In this document: in pieces, positions 17,564-27,322 of the stretch
How the letters are laid out: every line of letters begins with the position of its first letter
Position numbering within the stretch: position 1 is the stretch's first letter
Source: Rhodocyclaceae bacterium
GTDB taxonomy: Bacteria; Pseudomonadota; Gammaproteobacteria; Burkholderiales; Rhodocyclaceae
Length of the DNA stretch: 64,000 nucleotides
Direction: 5' to 3'
Assembly: GCA_008080565.1 (NCBI GenBank)
Contig: VIKE01000002.1
Span: 62,001-126,000, forward strand
The notes under the pieces: generated by a model
Databases searched by the model: none
What the model was told of the DNA's origin: nothing
What the model saw: only the letters and a program-made list of their open reading frames with translations
Translations under genes and position numbers: made by a program

Positions 17564-18790
17564 ATGAGCCATCCGAAACCGCCGCACATCGTGGTTCTAT
17601 CCAGCCTTTTTCCGAGCAGTTTGCAGCCGGGAGCTGGTCTGTTCATCCGCGAGCGCATGTTTCGCGTCGCCAGACAATTGCCCATCACCGTTGTTGCACC
17701 AACCCCATGGTTCCCTCTGCAGAGGCTGATCCGCCGATTCAAGCCGCACTTCCGCCCCGGCGCCCCGGCCTATGAAAACCAGTCTGGCATCGACGTCTGG
17801 TTTCCACGCTTCCTGTCGATGCCCGGCGTATTCAAGAAACTCGACGGCCTGATGATGGCCCTGTGTACCCTTCCGCGCATGCGCCGACTAAAGAGCGCCG
17901 GCCGCTTGGATATTATTGATGCCCATTTCGCCTACCCTGACGGCTATGCTGCCAGCCTGTTAAGCCGCTGGCTGCAGGTGCCGTATACGATCACGCTGCG
18001 CGGCACCGAAACCCGGCACATTCAGGACTCCCGATTCGCCGGCCTACTTCTACAGGCCGTTAGACGTGCTGCGCTGGTATTTTCGGTATCCGAATCCCTG
18101 CGCCAGTTGCTGATCGCCCACGGGGCCAGTCCACAGCAGATCGAAGTCGTTGGCAATGGCGTGGATACTGCCCGCTTCACCCCGCGGGACAGGGCCTCGT
18201 GTCGCGATGCGCTCGGCATTTCCGCTCAGGCACAAGTCCTGGTCTCGGTAGGCGGACTGGTCCCACGCAAAGGATTCCACCGCATCATCGAATTATTGCC
18301 GCAGATCCGAGAACACTTCCCGGACTTGATCCTCCTCGTGGTCGGCGGAGCCAGTGCCGAAGGCAACAACCGCCCGCAACTCGAGCAGCAAGTAAAAACC
18401 CTCAACTTGGAAGACTGCGTCAGATTCCTTGGCCCGCGGCCACCGGACGAATTATCGGCGATCCTCTCGGCCGCTGACGTGTTTGTGCTGGCGACCAGCA
18501 ACGAAGGCTGGGCAAACGTCTTTCTGGAAGCCATGTCCTGTGGACTACCGGTGGTCACCACCGATGTCGGTGGCAACAAGGAGGTCGTCAGCGACAACAG
18601 CCTAGGAATCGTCGTCCCCTTTGGCGACAGAGAAGCCCTTCGGCTGGCGGTTGCAACCTCGCTGCAACGTGATTGGGATAAAAAGCGGATTCGCCGCTAC
18701 GCGGAACAAAATGCTTGGGATGAACGGGTGGAAAGGCTAAGCGGCCGTTTTTGGCACATCGCTAATGAAGCAAGGGGACAACATGAGTGA
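17564..18790 (+). CDS. Glycosyltransferase family 4 protein
   Basis: A 408-residue GT-B enzyme. Acceptor side: SSLFPSSLQPGAGLFIRERM, DAHFAYPDGYAAS, TLRGTETRHI. Donor side: SVGGLVPRKGFHRIIELLP, LGPRPPDELSAILSAADVFV, and NEGWANVFLEAMSCGLPVV with the conserved Glu. It lies directly after the previous glycosyltransferase and overlaps the adenylate-forming gene by eight bases. It resembles the colanic-acid WcaL-like group, but the linkage it forms cannot be read from sequence. Confidence 0.87.
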   Translation: MSHPKPPHIVVLSSLFPSSLQPGAGLFIRERMFRVARQLPITVVAPTPWFPLQRLIRRFKPHFRPGAPAYENQSGIDVWFPRFLSMPGVFKKLDGLMMALCTLPRMRRLKSAGRLDIIDAHFAYPDGYAASLLSRWLQVPYTITLRGTETRHIQDSRFAGLLLQAVRRAALVFSVSESLRQLLIAHGASPQQIEVVGNGVDTARFTPRDRASCRDALGISAQAQVLVSVGGLVPRKGFHRIIELLPQIREHFPDLILLVVGGASAEGNNRPQLEQQVKTLNLEDCVRFLGPRPPDELSAILSAADVFVLATSNEGWANVFLEAMSCGLPVVTTDVGGNKEVVSDNSLGIVVPFGDREALRLAVATSLQRDWDKKRIRRYAEQNAWDERVERLSGRFWHIANEARGQHE

Positions 18791-20138
18791 CCTTTACACA
18801 AAACTGGTGTCCGGCTTGATCTTCCCAATCCACGAACAGCTCAAGCATCACAGCACGGTTGCCGTACGTAGGCACCTCGAGGAATCTCAGTGGTGGTCGC
18901 CCGATCGTCTGGCGGCGCTACAATTGGACCGCCTGCGCCAACTACTAACCCAAGCGCAGAACCACGTTCCCTACTACCGCGAGCTTTTCGCCAAACTGAA
19001 TTTCGACATACGCACCATAGCCTCGCTGGACGACCTGCAACGTCTACCCTTCCTGACCAAGGCCATCATCCGGCAGAACCAGGAGCAGCTCAAAGCCGAT
19101 AACGCCGAACATCTTGCCCGCTTCAACACTGGTGGATCGTCCGGCGAACCATTGATCTTCTTCATCGGCAACGAGCGCATTAGCCACGATGTCGCAGCCA
19201 AATGGCGTGCGACTCGCTGGTGGGACGTAGATATCGGCGATCCCGAGATCGTGGTCTGGGGCAGCCCGATCGAACTAACCTCGCAAGATCGCGTGCGCCA
19301 GATTCGCGACCGCCTGCTGCGGACCCGCCTGCTGCCTGCATTCGAGATGAACGAGGCCAATCTCGATGGCTTCGTCGACACCATCCGCGCCACCCGACCA
19401 GTTATGCTGTTCGGCTACCCATCCTCACTGTCACTGATCGCACGCCATGCCGAAAAGCGTGGCAAGACAATGAACAAGCTAGGCATCAAGGTAGCCTTCG
19501 TCACCTCGGAACGACTCTACGACCACCAACGCGACGACATCGCTCGCGTCTTCGGCTGCCCTGTCGCCAACGGTTACGGTGGCCGCGATGCCGGCTTCAT
19601 CGCCCACCAGTGCCCGCAGGGTGGCATGCACCTGACTGCCGAAGACATCATCGTCGAAATCGTCGACAAGGACGGCAAGTCAGTACCCAAGGGTGAAGCC
19701 GGCGAAGTCGTTGTCACCCACCTGGCCACTGGTGAATTTCCCTTCATTCGCTACCGCACCGGCGACGTTGCCGTGCTCTCCGCCAAGTCTTGTGCCTGTG
19801 GCCGCGGCCTGCCGATGCTGGATGAAATCCAAGGTCGCACCACCGATTTCGTCGTCGCCGCTGACGGCACCATCATGCATGGCTTGGCCGTTGTCTATCC
19901 AATCCGTGACATTCCCGGCATCGCCTCGTTCAAGGTGGTACAGGAGACGCTGCAACGCATCGTCGTCCACATCGTACCGGGCGACAACTGCGGCCCCGAT
20001 GTCGAAGCACTGATCTCGACGGGTATAAAAGCCCGGTTGGGGAAAAGTGTCGATGTCGAGGTATTGCGCGTCGGCGATATTCCCCGGGAGAAATCGGGAA
20101 AATATCGTTATGTACAGAGCCTGGTCACCGGGAGTTAA
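18783..20138 (+). CDS. CapK-like adenylate-forming enzyme (phenylacetate-CoA ligase family)
   Basis: A 451-residue member of the phenylacetate-CoA ligase/CapK/coenzyme F390 synthetase family. It has NTGGSSGEPL (phosphate loop), VANGYGGRDAGFIAHQC, YRTGDVAVLS and the C-terminal REKSGKYRYVQSLV with the adenylation Lys. Such enzymes activate carboxylic acids as acyl-adenylates and recur in capsule loci, where they may supply a decorating acid. The ATG at 18783 has AAGGGG eight bases upstream, which decides against the frame extension to 18765. Confidence 0.87.
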   Translation: MSDLYTKLVSGLIFPIHEQLKHHSTVAVRRHLEESQWWSPDRLAALQLDRLRQLLTQAQNHVPYYRELFAKLNFDIRTIASLDDLQRLPFLTKAIIRQNQEQLKADNAEHLARFNTGGSSGEPLIFFIGNERISHDVAAKWRATRWWDVDIGDPEIVVWGSPIELTSQDRVRQIRDRLLRTRLLPAFEMNEANLDGFVDTIRATRPVMLFGYPSSLSLIARHAEKRGKTMNKLGIKVAFVTSERLYDHQRDDIARVFGCPVANGYGGRDAGFIAHQCPQGGMHLTAEDIIVEIVDKDGKSVPKGEAGEVVVTHLATGEFPFIRYRTGDVAVLSAKSCACGRGLPMLDEIQGRTTDFVVAADGTIMHGLAVVYPIRDIPGIASFKVVQETLQRIVVHIVPGDNCGPDVEALISTGIKARLGKSVDVEVLRVGDIPREKSGKYRYVQSLVTGS

Positions 20139-20141
20139 TGG

Positions 20142-20798
20142 ATGCCTCACAGCCAACTGGCCAATCCAGAATGCCCGCTCGGATCGGACTCGAGGCAAGA
20201 GGGCATTGCCAGCCCGAAACAGCGCCTGACATCGCTGATTTCAGGCAATTTTGGCACCCACCGGGGACTAGTCAGAATGCTGCTCGGCGAAACTGAATAC
20301 CTAGCTGGCCGGGTGAATCAGTTTCTCCAGCCCGATCTCGCCGCAACGCAACGGGTAGTATTCGTCTGTCTCGGCAACATCAATCGCAGCGCCTTTGCCG
20401 AAGGAGTTGCCACCTCCAACGGACTCAACACCGCTTCAATCGGTCTGTCGACCTCCACCGGCAATCCGGCCTTCCATATGGCCATCGATACCGCCCAGCA
20501 TTTCGGCATCGATCTGCAAGCGCACCGCGCTACCGACTTCACCGACTACGAATATCGACCGGGCGACCTGCTGCTTGCCATGGAAATTCGCCATGCCCAT
20601 CGCCTGACCAGCCTAGGGATACCGCAAGAGGCCATCGCCCTGCTTGGTCATTGGGCGACACCGCATCGTATTCATATTCACGATCCACACACCCTTTCCA
20701 GCGCCTACTTCCGGACCTGTTTCAGCCTGATTCATTCCGCTGTGCGGGAGCTGGCCATGGATTGCCGAAAAACGGGCAGCCCGTGTGTCGCCACATGA
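20142..20798 (+). CDS. Low-molecular-weight protein-tyrosine-phosphatase-like protein
   Basis: A 218-residue protein. Residues about 1-60 are an extension unlike ordinary phosphatases. The LMW-PTP domain follows: VVFVCLGNINRSAFAEG contains the C-x5-R-S signature, and HDPHTLSSAYF holds the Asp-Pro of the acid loop. A GGAG site seven bases ahead supports the ATG at 20142. By analogy with Wzb it may dephosphorylate the tyrosine autokinase at 3884, although the two genes are 15 kb apart. It overlaps the following gene by four bases. Confidence 0.8.
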   Translation: MPHSQLANPECPLGSDSRQEGIASPKQRLTSLISGNFGTHRGLVRMLLGETEYLAGRVNQFLQPDLAATQRVVFVCLGNINRSAFAEGVATSNGLNTASIGLSTSTGNPAFHMAIDTAQHFGIDLQAHRATDFTDYEYRPGDLLLAMEIRHAHRLTSLGIPQEAIALLGHWATPHRIHIHDPHTLSSAYFRTCFSLIHSAVRELAMDCRKTGSPCVAT

Positions 20799-21757
20799 AC
20801 GTCCACCTGACCTTCGACATCGAGGTCTGGTGCAACGGCTGGACCAATCTCGACAGTGAATTCGCCAGTTGTTACCCACGTTACGTCTACGGCCATTCGA
20901 AGCACGGCGACTATGCCCTGCCAAAAACCCTCGAAATCCTCAACCGCCACGGCTTGCGCGGCGTTTTTTTTGTCGAGCCCCTGTTCTCGGCAAGGTTCGG
21001 AGCCCGCTATCTGGAACAGATTGTCCGCCTGATCGACGATGCAGGCCAGGAAGTACAGCTTCATCTGCACCCGGAGTGGACAGACGAAATCAATCCGTCA
21101 ATTATCTCTAACGTTTCCAGCAAACGGCAACACCTCACCTACTACTCCCTAGAGGAGCAAACAGCACTGATCCACCACGCCAAGACTCTGTTGGAAAACG
21201 CCTTGGGCAAACCGGTATCGGCCTTCAGGGCTGGTAGCTATGCGATCAACGAAGACACCTTCCTGGCCTTGGCCACTAACGGGATTGCTATCGATTCCAG
21301 CATTAACCGCTGTTACGACATCAGCGCACCGGATCTTGTCTGCGAGCATGGAGCGACGGCCCCATTTGCTATCAATGGGGTTATTACTTATCCGGTGACC
21401 GTTTTCCGCGACGGCTTTGGACGGGAAAGGCCAGCCCAGATTGGCGCCTGCGGCTTCGGTGAAATGCGCCAGGCACTCGAGTCCGCCCGCGAAAAGGGAT
21501 GCGGCGACTTCGTGATCGTTTCGCATAATTTCGAAATGCTCAAGCCCGGTCGCATGGATCCAGATTTTGTGGTGGTGCGACGCTTTGAACGACTATGTCG
21601 TTTTTTGGCCGAGAACCTGAATGCAATGCCTGTCAATAGCTTCACAGGTCAAGCGAGTGCAGCATTGTCCATCGGAAGAGACCACTTGCCGCAAACTGGT
21701 ATGTCTTCCACAGCTTGGCGGCTAGCTGAGCAGGTTGCCCGGAGGATGCTCGGATGA
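20795..21757 (+). CDS. Polysaccharide deacetylase-fold protein
   Basis: A 320-residue NodB-like (CE4-fold) protein. LTFDIEVW near the N-terminus corresponds to the first catalytic motif, EVQLHLHPEW to the His-x-His region, and FRAGSYAIN to the RxxY-like motif. FVIVSHNFEML holds the late His. The order of motifs fits a deacetylase, but the wording differs from standard CE4, so another C-N hydrolase activity is possible. Start at the ATG at 20795 (ATGA overlap with the phosphatase); it again overlaps the ATP-grasp gene by four bases. Confidence 0.78.
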   Translation: MNVHLTFDIEVWCNGWTNLDSEFASCYPRYVYGHSKHGDYALPKTLEILNRHGLRGVFFVEPLFSARFGARYLEQIVRLIDDAGQEVQLHLHPEWTDEINPSIISNVSSKRQHLTYYSLEEQTALIHHAKTLLENALGKPVSAFRAGSYAINEDTFLALATNGIAIDSSINRCYDISAPDLVCEHGATAPFAINGVITYPVTVFRDGFGRERPAQIGACGFGEMRQALESAREKGCGDFVIVSHNFEMLKPGRMDPDFVVVRRFERLCRFLAENLNAMPVNSFTGQASAALSIGRDHLPQTGMSSTAWRLAEQVARRMLG

Positions 21758-22980
21758 CTGTTTCACGCTCGGATACTACGATTACTCCTTGTGTTGTTCT
21801 AGGACTAGAAACCCAAATTGGCTTGGGGATCGTTCGGGAGCTTGGACGCTCTGGCATTCCAGTCATCGGAATTGCTCAATCGGAATCTGCAATCGGACTG
21901 AGATCCCGGTATCTAATACGCGGAATTGTAGTAGATCAGCCACGGAGTGATGAATTACTACAATGCCTTCAACGATTGGGGGAGGAGTATTGTGAAGCCT
22001 CGCTCATCGCAGTATCCGAGACCAATCTAAACTGGCTATTGAGTAACCGCTCCCGTTTGGGTCGTTTACGCCCGGTATTACCAAGACTTGAGGCCTTAGA
22101 GATTGTCCTCGACAAGCAGAAGACATTAACAATCGCCAAGGAAATCGGAATTCAAGTGCCGCTTTCGGCGGAGCCGCAGTCCATTGACGATTTTGATGCT
22201 TTGGCCGAAAAATTCAGCTATCCGGTAGTGCTCAAATGGAAAGATCCCAACAGTATTGGCCCCTTGCTGTCGCAGTACAAAATTCCAATGCTCAAGGCTG
22301 AATATGCCCAGAATGCTGTTGAACTGAGGACGATCGGACAGCGCTATGCGAAGATTGGAAAATGGCCACTCGTTCAGGAATACTGCGCAGGAACAGGGCT
22401 AGGCCAGTTTTTTTACATGCATAATGGCAAAGCCTTGCGCAGATTCCAACACCTCCGTATTGCCGAATGGCCCCCCGAGGGGGGATTTTCTAGCGTCTGC
22501 GACAGCATTCCTATCACTGAGCATACCGAGCTACAAGAACAATCGATCGCTCTACTCCGTGCTATAGCCTGGGAGGGAGTGGCTATGGTCGAGTATCGTT
22601 TTGACTCGCTAAGCAAGCGTGCAGTCCTCATGGAGATCAATGGTCGTTTCTGGGGCAGTTTCCCGCTGGCGGTTCAGTGCGGAGCCGGCTTTGCTCTACT
22701 CGCACACTACATACAAGGCCAGGGAAAGGTTCCCAATCTTGGAGAGCTATCTAACCAACGCCGCTGTCGCATGGTAGGAACTGAAGTTAAGCGTCTGTTC
22801 CGCATCTTATTGCAACCTTCGAAGATTCGAGATCCATATTTCGAGAAGAATCCGATCCACGAAATATCGCGGTTTGTCATCGATTTTTTCAAACCGAACG
22901 TGTGCTATTACCTATGGTCAGCTGACGATCCAGGCCCATTCTTCAAGGATCTTCACAACATGGTATTTCGCCGCGGCTGA
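21754..22980 (+). CDS. ATP-grasp superfamily protein (probable carboxylate-amine/thiol ligase)
   Basis: A 408-residue protein. An N-terminal Rossmann-like part (LGLETQIGLGIVRELGRSGIP) is followed by an ATP-grasp fold: LDKQKTLTIAKEIGIQVP, YPVVLKWKDPNS with the nucleotide-binding Lys, and AMVEYRFDSLSKRAVLMEINGRFWGS with the metal-binding Glu and Asn. The C-terminal part after about 330 is not recognised. Similar proteins in capsule loci join an amino acid to a carboxylate, but the substrate here is unknown. From about this gene to 29.4 kb the codon use is visibly more AT-rich than the core operon, suggesting later acquisition, although it is still joined by an ATGA overlap. Confidence 0.78.
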   Translation: MTVSRSDTTITPCVVLGLETQIGLGIVRELGRSGIPVIGIAQSESAIGLRSRYLIRGIVVDQPRSDELLQCLQRLGEEYCEASLIAVSETNLNWLLSNRSRLGRLRPVLPRLEALEIVLDKQKTLTIAKEIGIQVPLSAEPQSIDDFDALAEKFSYPVVLKWKDPNSIGPLLSQYKIPMLKAEYAQNAVELRTIGQRYAKIGKWPLVQEYCAGTGLGQFFYMHNGKALRRFQHLRIAEWPPEGGFSSVCDSIPITEHTELQEQSIALLRAIAWEGVAMVEYRFDSLSKRAVLMEINGRFWGSFPLAVQCGAGFALLAHYIQGQGKVPNLGELSNQRRCRMVGTEVKRLFRILLQPSKIRDPYFEKNPIHEISRFVIDFFKPNVCYYLWSADDPGPFFKDLHNMVFRRG

Positions 22981-23058
22981 CAAACCACATTTGGGATGAC
23001 ACTCACTCAAATTTCGTCACTCTGCATCATATTGTCATGCTGAACTCGTACGTCTTTG

Positions 23059-24750
23059 ATGGCCCTATTACCAATGACTAAACCACGGTTACTGATCTTG
23101 TTGCTGGCCATTGTTTGCCTAGGTGCTCTCACCCAGTCTGTAGCGTTATACGGCCCGCAGGTCATAGATGGGCCAGACATAAAGATTCACTACAGATGGG
23201 CCCTCCAGTTCGCATCCGCTCTCTCGGAAGGGGTGTGGTATCCACGCTGGGCATCCTACAGCTATTTCGGCCTAGGAGACCCGACTTTTCTCTACATTCA
23301 TCCTCTCTTTTACTACGCCGTCGCAGCCGTAAATATCGTGATAAACGATGTTTGGCTTGCCATATTGACCATTGGGGCTATGAGTTCAGCGGTTGCAGCA
23401 GCCGCGACCTATTGGATTGCACAAAGAAATACATCGAAGGGTATGGCGCTGGTCGCGGCTTGTGCAATGGCGTTATCGCCATATGCGTTTCATCTGGCCC
23501 ACTACCAGCAGTTTCTTCCCATGCACTTTGCGATGCCGGCACTAGTTCTATTCCTTGGCGTGATCTCATCGAACAGGATGCGATATCGCGTGCCCCTTAT
23601 TGCGGTAAGCCTTGCCTTGCTTGTGATGTCCCATGTGCTGGTTGCATTCATGGCTCTGGTTTGTACTGCTGCCGTGATTCTCTGGCGAGCGCTACGGGAG
23701 CGGAATCTCGCTATCAACCAATTTCTCCAACATGCCACCGGGGTGCTTCTCGGCTTGGCATTATCAGCCATGTATCTATTCCCGGCGCTTACTACTCAGC
23801 ATCTGGTTTCCCCTGCGGGATGGTACGTGCCAATCCATCTAGACTGGCACAATGCCTTTCTCCTACAGTATTTCACGCTTCCTGACTTTGGATTCCGCTG
23901 GTTTCATCTACAGTGGTCCATCCCGCTCCTAACTGTTTTCGTATGTGGCCTTTCTGGGATTTTTCTCTGGGTAGGCCGTTCAAATATTACTGATAGTTGG
24001 CACAAGGCAGCCGAAATGCTCGTTGTCGCTATTTTTGCCCTTCTCCTGGGTTCCGAATTCTCATATTCCGTTTGGGATCATGTTGAGACTCTGCGTAGGC
24101 TGCAGTTCCCGTTGCGGTTCCTTCAGGTTGCGTGCGTTGCCTCAATTTTTGCGCTCGTCTGGTCAGCAGCCGGAATCGAAAAAGCCAGGGCAAAGATGGT
24201 TTCGGTTTCTATTACTCTCTTTCTTGTGGGAAGTTTGGCAATGCTCTTTGCCCTGGAGCGCCAATTTTCGATAGAGGCCAAACCAGCGCTAACAGTAGCG
24301 GCTCCCGGAAACGCCCAAAGAGGACAGCCAGAAATGAAACCAGCATCAGCTGGTGGTGCATGGCGGGCGTATCTCGATCAAGGTGGGTGGGAAACAGAAT
24401 GTATTACTAAAAGCGTGATTTGTAGCCGGACTGTCGAGAGAACCCATCACAAGATATGGACAGTTGAGGCGCAGGAAAATGTTCACGACATCCACCTACC
24501 GATATTCTGGTTTCCCGGCTGGGCTTTCTTGGTAAATGATCGGCTTGTGACACCAGTTGTTGATTCCGCCAATGGTCTGCCACTGTTAAAAATTGCTCCG
24601 GGACGGACCACAATCGAGGCTAGATGGACTGGCATTCCTCAAGAACGCGTGGGCGAGGCCGTATCATTGGCGGCAGTTTTAGCACTAGCAGGGCTGCTAT
24701 TCACTATCCGATGTCGTGCCAAGAATGATGGTGATCGCAATGTGGCATGA
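23059..24750 (+). CDS. PTPS-related multi-spanning membrane protein (PF10131-like)
   Basis: A 563-residue membrane protein with about ten or eleven hydrophobic segments and a short extracytoplasmic C-terminal domain before a last helix. The N-terminal DGPDIKIHYRWALQFASAL and YPRWASYSYFGLGDPTFLYIHPLFYY are typical of the so-called 6-pyruvoyl-tetrahydropterin-synthase-related membrane family, which looks like GT-C glycosyltransferases. The Asp-rich first loop fits a lipid-phosphate-sugar-using enzyme. Together with the GtrA and DPM1-like genes that follow, it could add a side sugar on the periplasmic side. No clear ribosome-binding site decides between the ATGs at 23059 and 23074. Confidence 0.72.
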   Translation: MALLPMTKPRLLILLLAIVCLGALTQSVALYGPQVIDGPDIKIHYRWALQFASALSEGVWYPRWASYSYFGLGDPTFLYIHPLFYYAVAAVNIVINDVWLAILTIGAMSSAVAAAATYWIAQRNTSKGMALVAACAMALSPYAFHLAHYQQFLPMHFAMPALVLFLGVISSNRMRYRVPLIAVSLALLVMSHVLVAFMALVCTAAVILWRALRERNLAINQFLQHATGVLLGLALSAMYLFPALTTQHLVSPAGWYVPIHLDWHNAFLLQYFTLPDFGFRWFHLQWSIPLLTVFVCGLSGIFLWVGRSNITDSWHKAAEMLVVAIFALLLGSEFSYSVWDHVETLRRLQFPLRFLQVACVASIFALVWSAAGIEKARAKMVSVSITLFLVGSLAMLFALERQFSIEAKPALTVAAPGNAQRGQPEMKPASAGGAWRAYLDQGGWETECITKSVICSRTVERTHHKIWTVEAQENVHDIHLPIFWFPGWAFLVNDRLVTPVVDSANGLPLLKIAPGRTTIEARWTGIPQERVGEAVSLAAVLALAGLLFTIRCRAKNDGDRNVA

Positions 24751-25117
24751 ATTCCTCAAATTCGCCAACAGCGGGGCAATCGGTACACTGGCTCATTATT
24801 CCGTGCTTTGGATTCTTGTGGATCTGACGGGTGCCAATCCTGTCGCGGCCTCCGCGGCGGGAGCTTTCACCGGCGCTGGAGTCAACTACTTTCTTAACTA
24901 TCACTGGACGTTCAAAAGCCGCTTGCCACACTCACGGACTATGCCGCGCTTCTTTGCAATCGCCATGTTCAGCCTCGTGTTGAATACGATTCTAATGGCG
25001 ATGCTGATCTCACTAGGAACATTGCATTACATGGTGGCTCAACTAGCTTCAACAACAATTTGTTTAGTAGTTAATTATTTTGCGAGCCGATTTTGGGCTT
25101 TTGGGGGCAATTCATGA
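24740..25117 (+). CDS. GtrA-like flippase
   Basis: A 125-residue protein with four membrane helices. The N-terminal FLKFANSGAIGTLAHYSVLW and the central GAGVNYFLNYHWTFKS are the GtrA signature. Proteins of this family move undecaprenyl- or dolichyl-phosphate-sugar across the inner membrane. It sits between the PTPS-related protein (possible periplasmic transferase) and a DPM1-like enzyme (synthesis of the lipid-linked sugar), giving the classic three-gene side-chain glycosylation set. I start at the ATG at 24740, which overlaps the previous gene by 11 bases; an ATG at 24725 is also possible. Confidence 0.85.
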   Translation: MWHEFLKFANSGAIGTLAHYSVLWILVDLTGANPVAASAAGAFTGAGVNYFLNYHWTFKSRLPHSRTMPRFFAIAMFSLVLNTILMAMLISLGTLHYMVAQLASTTICLVVNYFASRFWAFGGNS

Positions 25118-26160
25118 AGACTTCAAAATATGTTGTTGAGCGCGAGCAAAGTCCACTTTGTATATCCGTTGTTGTGCCTGCATACAACGAAGAGGAGGTG
25201 CTTCCAGAATTGCATCGCCGCTTGCAAGCGGTATTGTCGCAACTAACAACGAACTACGAAATTGTCTACGTCAATGACGGGAGCCGGGATCGGACTCTGG
25301 AGATAATGCGAGAGCTCAAAGAAGCCGACTCACACGTAGGCTACGTAAACCTAAGCAGAAATTTTGGCAAAGAGATTGCAATGACCGCTGGGCTTGACCT
25401 GGCGCGAGGTGATGCTGTGGTGGTCATTGATGCCGACTTGCAGGATCCGCCCGAACTGATTCCCAAGCTGCTTGAGGGTTGGAACGCGGGATTTGACGTC
25501 GTTTATGCACGTCGCGTAAGCAGAGCCGGTGAAACTTGGCTAAAGAAAGCCACCGCTAGAGCCTTTTACAGAATTATCCAGCGTATCGGACCAGTTAGCA
25601 TTCCTGAGGATGTCGGTGATTTTCGGCTCATGAGTCGCCGTGCGGTCGATGCGCTTAAGCAAATTCGTGAACGACATCGCTTCATGAAGGGTTTATTTGC
25701 CTGGATCGGATTTCCTCAAAAAGCAATTGATTACCAGCGCGATGCACGTTTCGCAGGAGTGACGAAATGGAACTACTGGAAACTATGGAATTTTGCGATT
25801 GAGGGCATCACATCATTCAGCATCGCCCCCTTGAAGATCTCTACCTATGCGGGGCTTCTGGTCGCAGCCCTCGCCTTCATCTATGCAATGTGGGTCATTT
25901 ATAAAACTTTGATTTTTGGCGATCCAGTTCAAGGCTATCCGTCCCTGATGGTAGTAGTTCTCTTCCTTGGAGGAGTCCAGTTGGTCGGCATCGGATTGCT
26001 TGGAGAATACCTCGGCAGAATGTTCGTCGAGACTAAGTACCGTCCGTTGTACTTATTGGACGAAGTAGTTCCCGCCCCTGCATTAATTTGCACAAATCAG
26101 AAAGGCCCGATCAAAACTGTTGAGGCTAATGCTTCCGCATTACCTTGTGACATATCGTGA
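25114..26160 (+). CDS. DPM1/GtrB-like family 2 glycosyltransferase
   Basis: A 348-residue enzyme that would make a polyprenyl-phosphate-linked sugar. The GT-A domain shows VVVPAYNEEEVLPELHRRL, YVNDGSRDRTLEIM, SRNFGKEIAMTAGLDLARGD, VIDADLQDPPELIP with the DxD-type motif, and DVGDFRLMSRRAVDAL. Two C-terminal membrane helices follow, and LLGEYLGRMFVETKYRPLY is typical of GtrB-like proteins. A GGGGGC site precedes the ATG, which overlaps the gtrA-like stop (ATGA). Confidence 0.9.
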   Translation: MKTSKYVVEREQSPLCISVVVPAYNEEEVLPELHRRLQAVLSQLTTNYEIVYVNDGSRDRTLEIMRELKEADSHVGYVNLSRNFGKEIAMTAGLDLARGDAVVVIDADLQDPPELIPKLLEGWNAGFDVVYARRVSRAGETWLKKATARAFYRIIQRIGPVSIPEDVGDFRLMSRRAVDALKQIRERHRFMKGLFAWIGFPQKAIDYQRDARFAGVTKWNYWKLWNFAIEGITSFSIAPLKISTYAGLLVAALAFIYAMWVIYKTLIFGDPVQGYPSLMVVVLFLGGVQLVGIGLLGEYLGRMFVETKYRPLYLLDEVVPAPALICTNQKGPIKTVEANASALPCDIS

Positions 26161-26164
26161 CCGC

Positions 26165-27322
26165 ATGACCAGCTTGAATATTCAGACAGAGCGGAATTTG
26201 ATGAGCCGATGGTTTTCTCTATACCTTGATATCGTTAGGCTCCTGGCAGCAGGTTTTGTGGTGTATGCCCACTCCAATGTCCGATTTCTATATCCAGAAA
26301 AACTGCCTCTCGCGGAATATGCACACTCGGCGGTAACAGTATTTTTTGTTCTTTCCGGCTATGTCGTTGCATTTGTTGTCGATCGCAGAGAGAACACGCC
26401 GATTAGCTATGCAGCCAGTCGTGCATCAAGAATTCTTTCTCTTTCCATTTTTGCGGTACTGCTTACCCCCATTATTGATTCGCTAGGACGTAGTGCCGCT
26501 CCTGAGTTGTATTCAAAACTGATTCCTTCGGATTATCTTCTCGTAAGAATTGTGGCGAGCTTGGTCTTTCTTGCCGAGCTTTGGACAATATCCATCACAA
26601 CATTCTCCAACGTTCCCTACTGGTCTTTAAACTACGAGGTTTGGTACTACGTCCTGTTTGGAATTTACTGCTTTGTAGAAACATCCCGGCGGTGGATGCT
26701 GATCGGCATCATTTGCATCATTCTCGGCCCCAAGATCGTTCTCATGGCGCCATGCTGGTTGGCCGGTGTTTTAGCATATCGCTGGAAGCTTCCGCTGAAG
26801 GCGCTAGGGACGTGGAGTGCTGTCGCCCTCTGGATTATCAGCATGCTAGCGTTCGCGGGTTATCACCATTTCGATCTGATGCGAAGTTTTAGTGATGAAA
26901 TCGTGCTCAAATACGGGGGGGAGTGGCTCCACACCCAGCTGCATTTTTCGCGCTATTTTGCCGCGGACTGGTTTTTGTCCTCAATTATCGTTGTCAACTT
27001 CATCGCTATACGCCACTTGGCTAACAGGCTACCAGAGATAGATATTGGTTATTTGGCATGGATCAACTATGTTGGAGGGCTGACCTATGCGCTATACATT
27101 ATCCATTTTCCGTTTTTCTACATGTGGGGTGCGATCCTTAACTCAATGGAACCAGGCGGCGAAAAATATGCGCTAACCGTAACCTTTGCATTACTCTCAG
27201 TTGCGGTTATCGCTGCCTTGGGCGAGTGGCTACGCCCGCGCATGCGTCGTTGGATACAATCTCTGTTTGAAAGCCAGCGCTTCGTACGTTGGTGCTCTCG
27301 TCGGATAGCCAATAATGCGTGA
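26165..27322 (+). CDS. Acyltransferase 3 family membrane protein (OafA-like)
   Basis: A 385-residue protein with about ten membrane helices. LYLDIVRLLAAGFVVYAHSNV gives the Arg and the catalytic His region of acyltransferase 3. SVPYWSLNYEVWYY-type sequence appears as FSNVPYWSLNYEVWYYVLFG, and YALYIIHFPFFY follows near the end. Members O-acetylate or otherwise acylate surface sugars. Start is probably the ATG at 26165, four bases after the glycosyltransferase stop, with an ATG at 26201 as a shorter alternative. It overlaps the O-ligase gene by eight bases. Confidence 0.87.
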   Translation: MTSLNIQTERNLMSRWFSLYLDIVRLLAAGFVVYAHSNVRFLYPEKLPLAEYAHSAVTVFFVLSGYVVAFVVDRRENTPISYAASRASRILSLSIFAVLLTPIIDSLGRSAAPELYSKLIPSDYLLVRIVASLVFLAELWTISITTFSNVPYWSLNYEVWYYVLFGIYCFVETSRRWMLIGIICIILGPKIVLMAPCWLAGVLAYRWKLPLKALGTWSAVALWIISMLAFAGYHHFDLMRSFSDEIVLKYGGEWLHTQLHFSRYFAADWFLSSIIVVNFIAIRHLANRLPEIDIGYLAWINYVGGLTYALYIIHFPFFYMWGAILNSMEPGGEKYALTVTFALLSVAVIAALGEWLRPRMRRWIQSLFESQRFVRWCSRRIANNA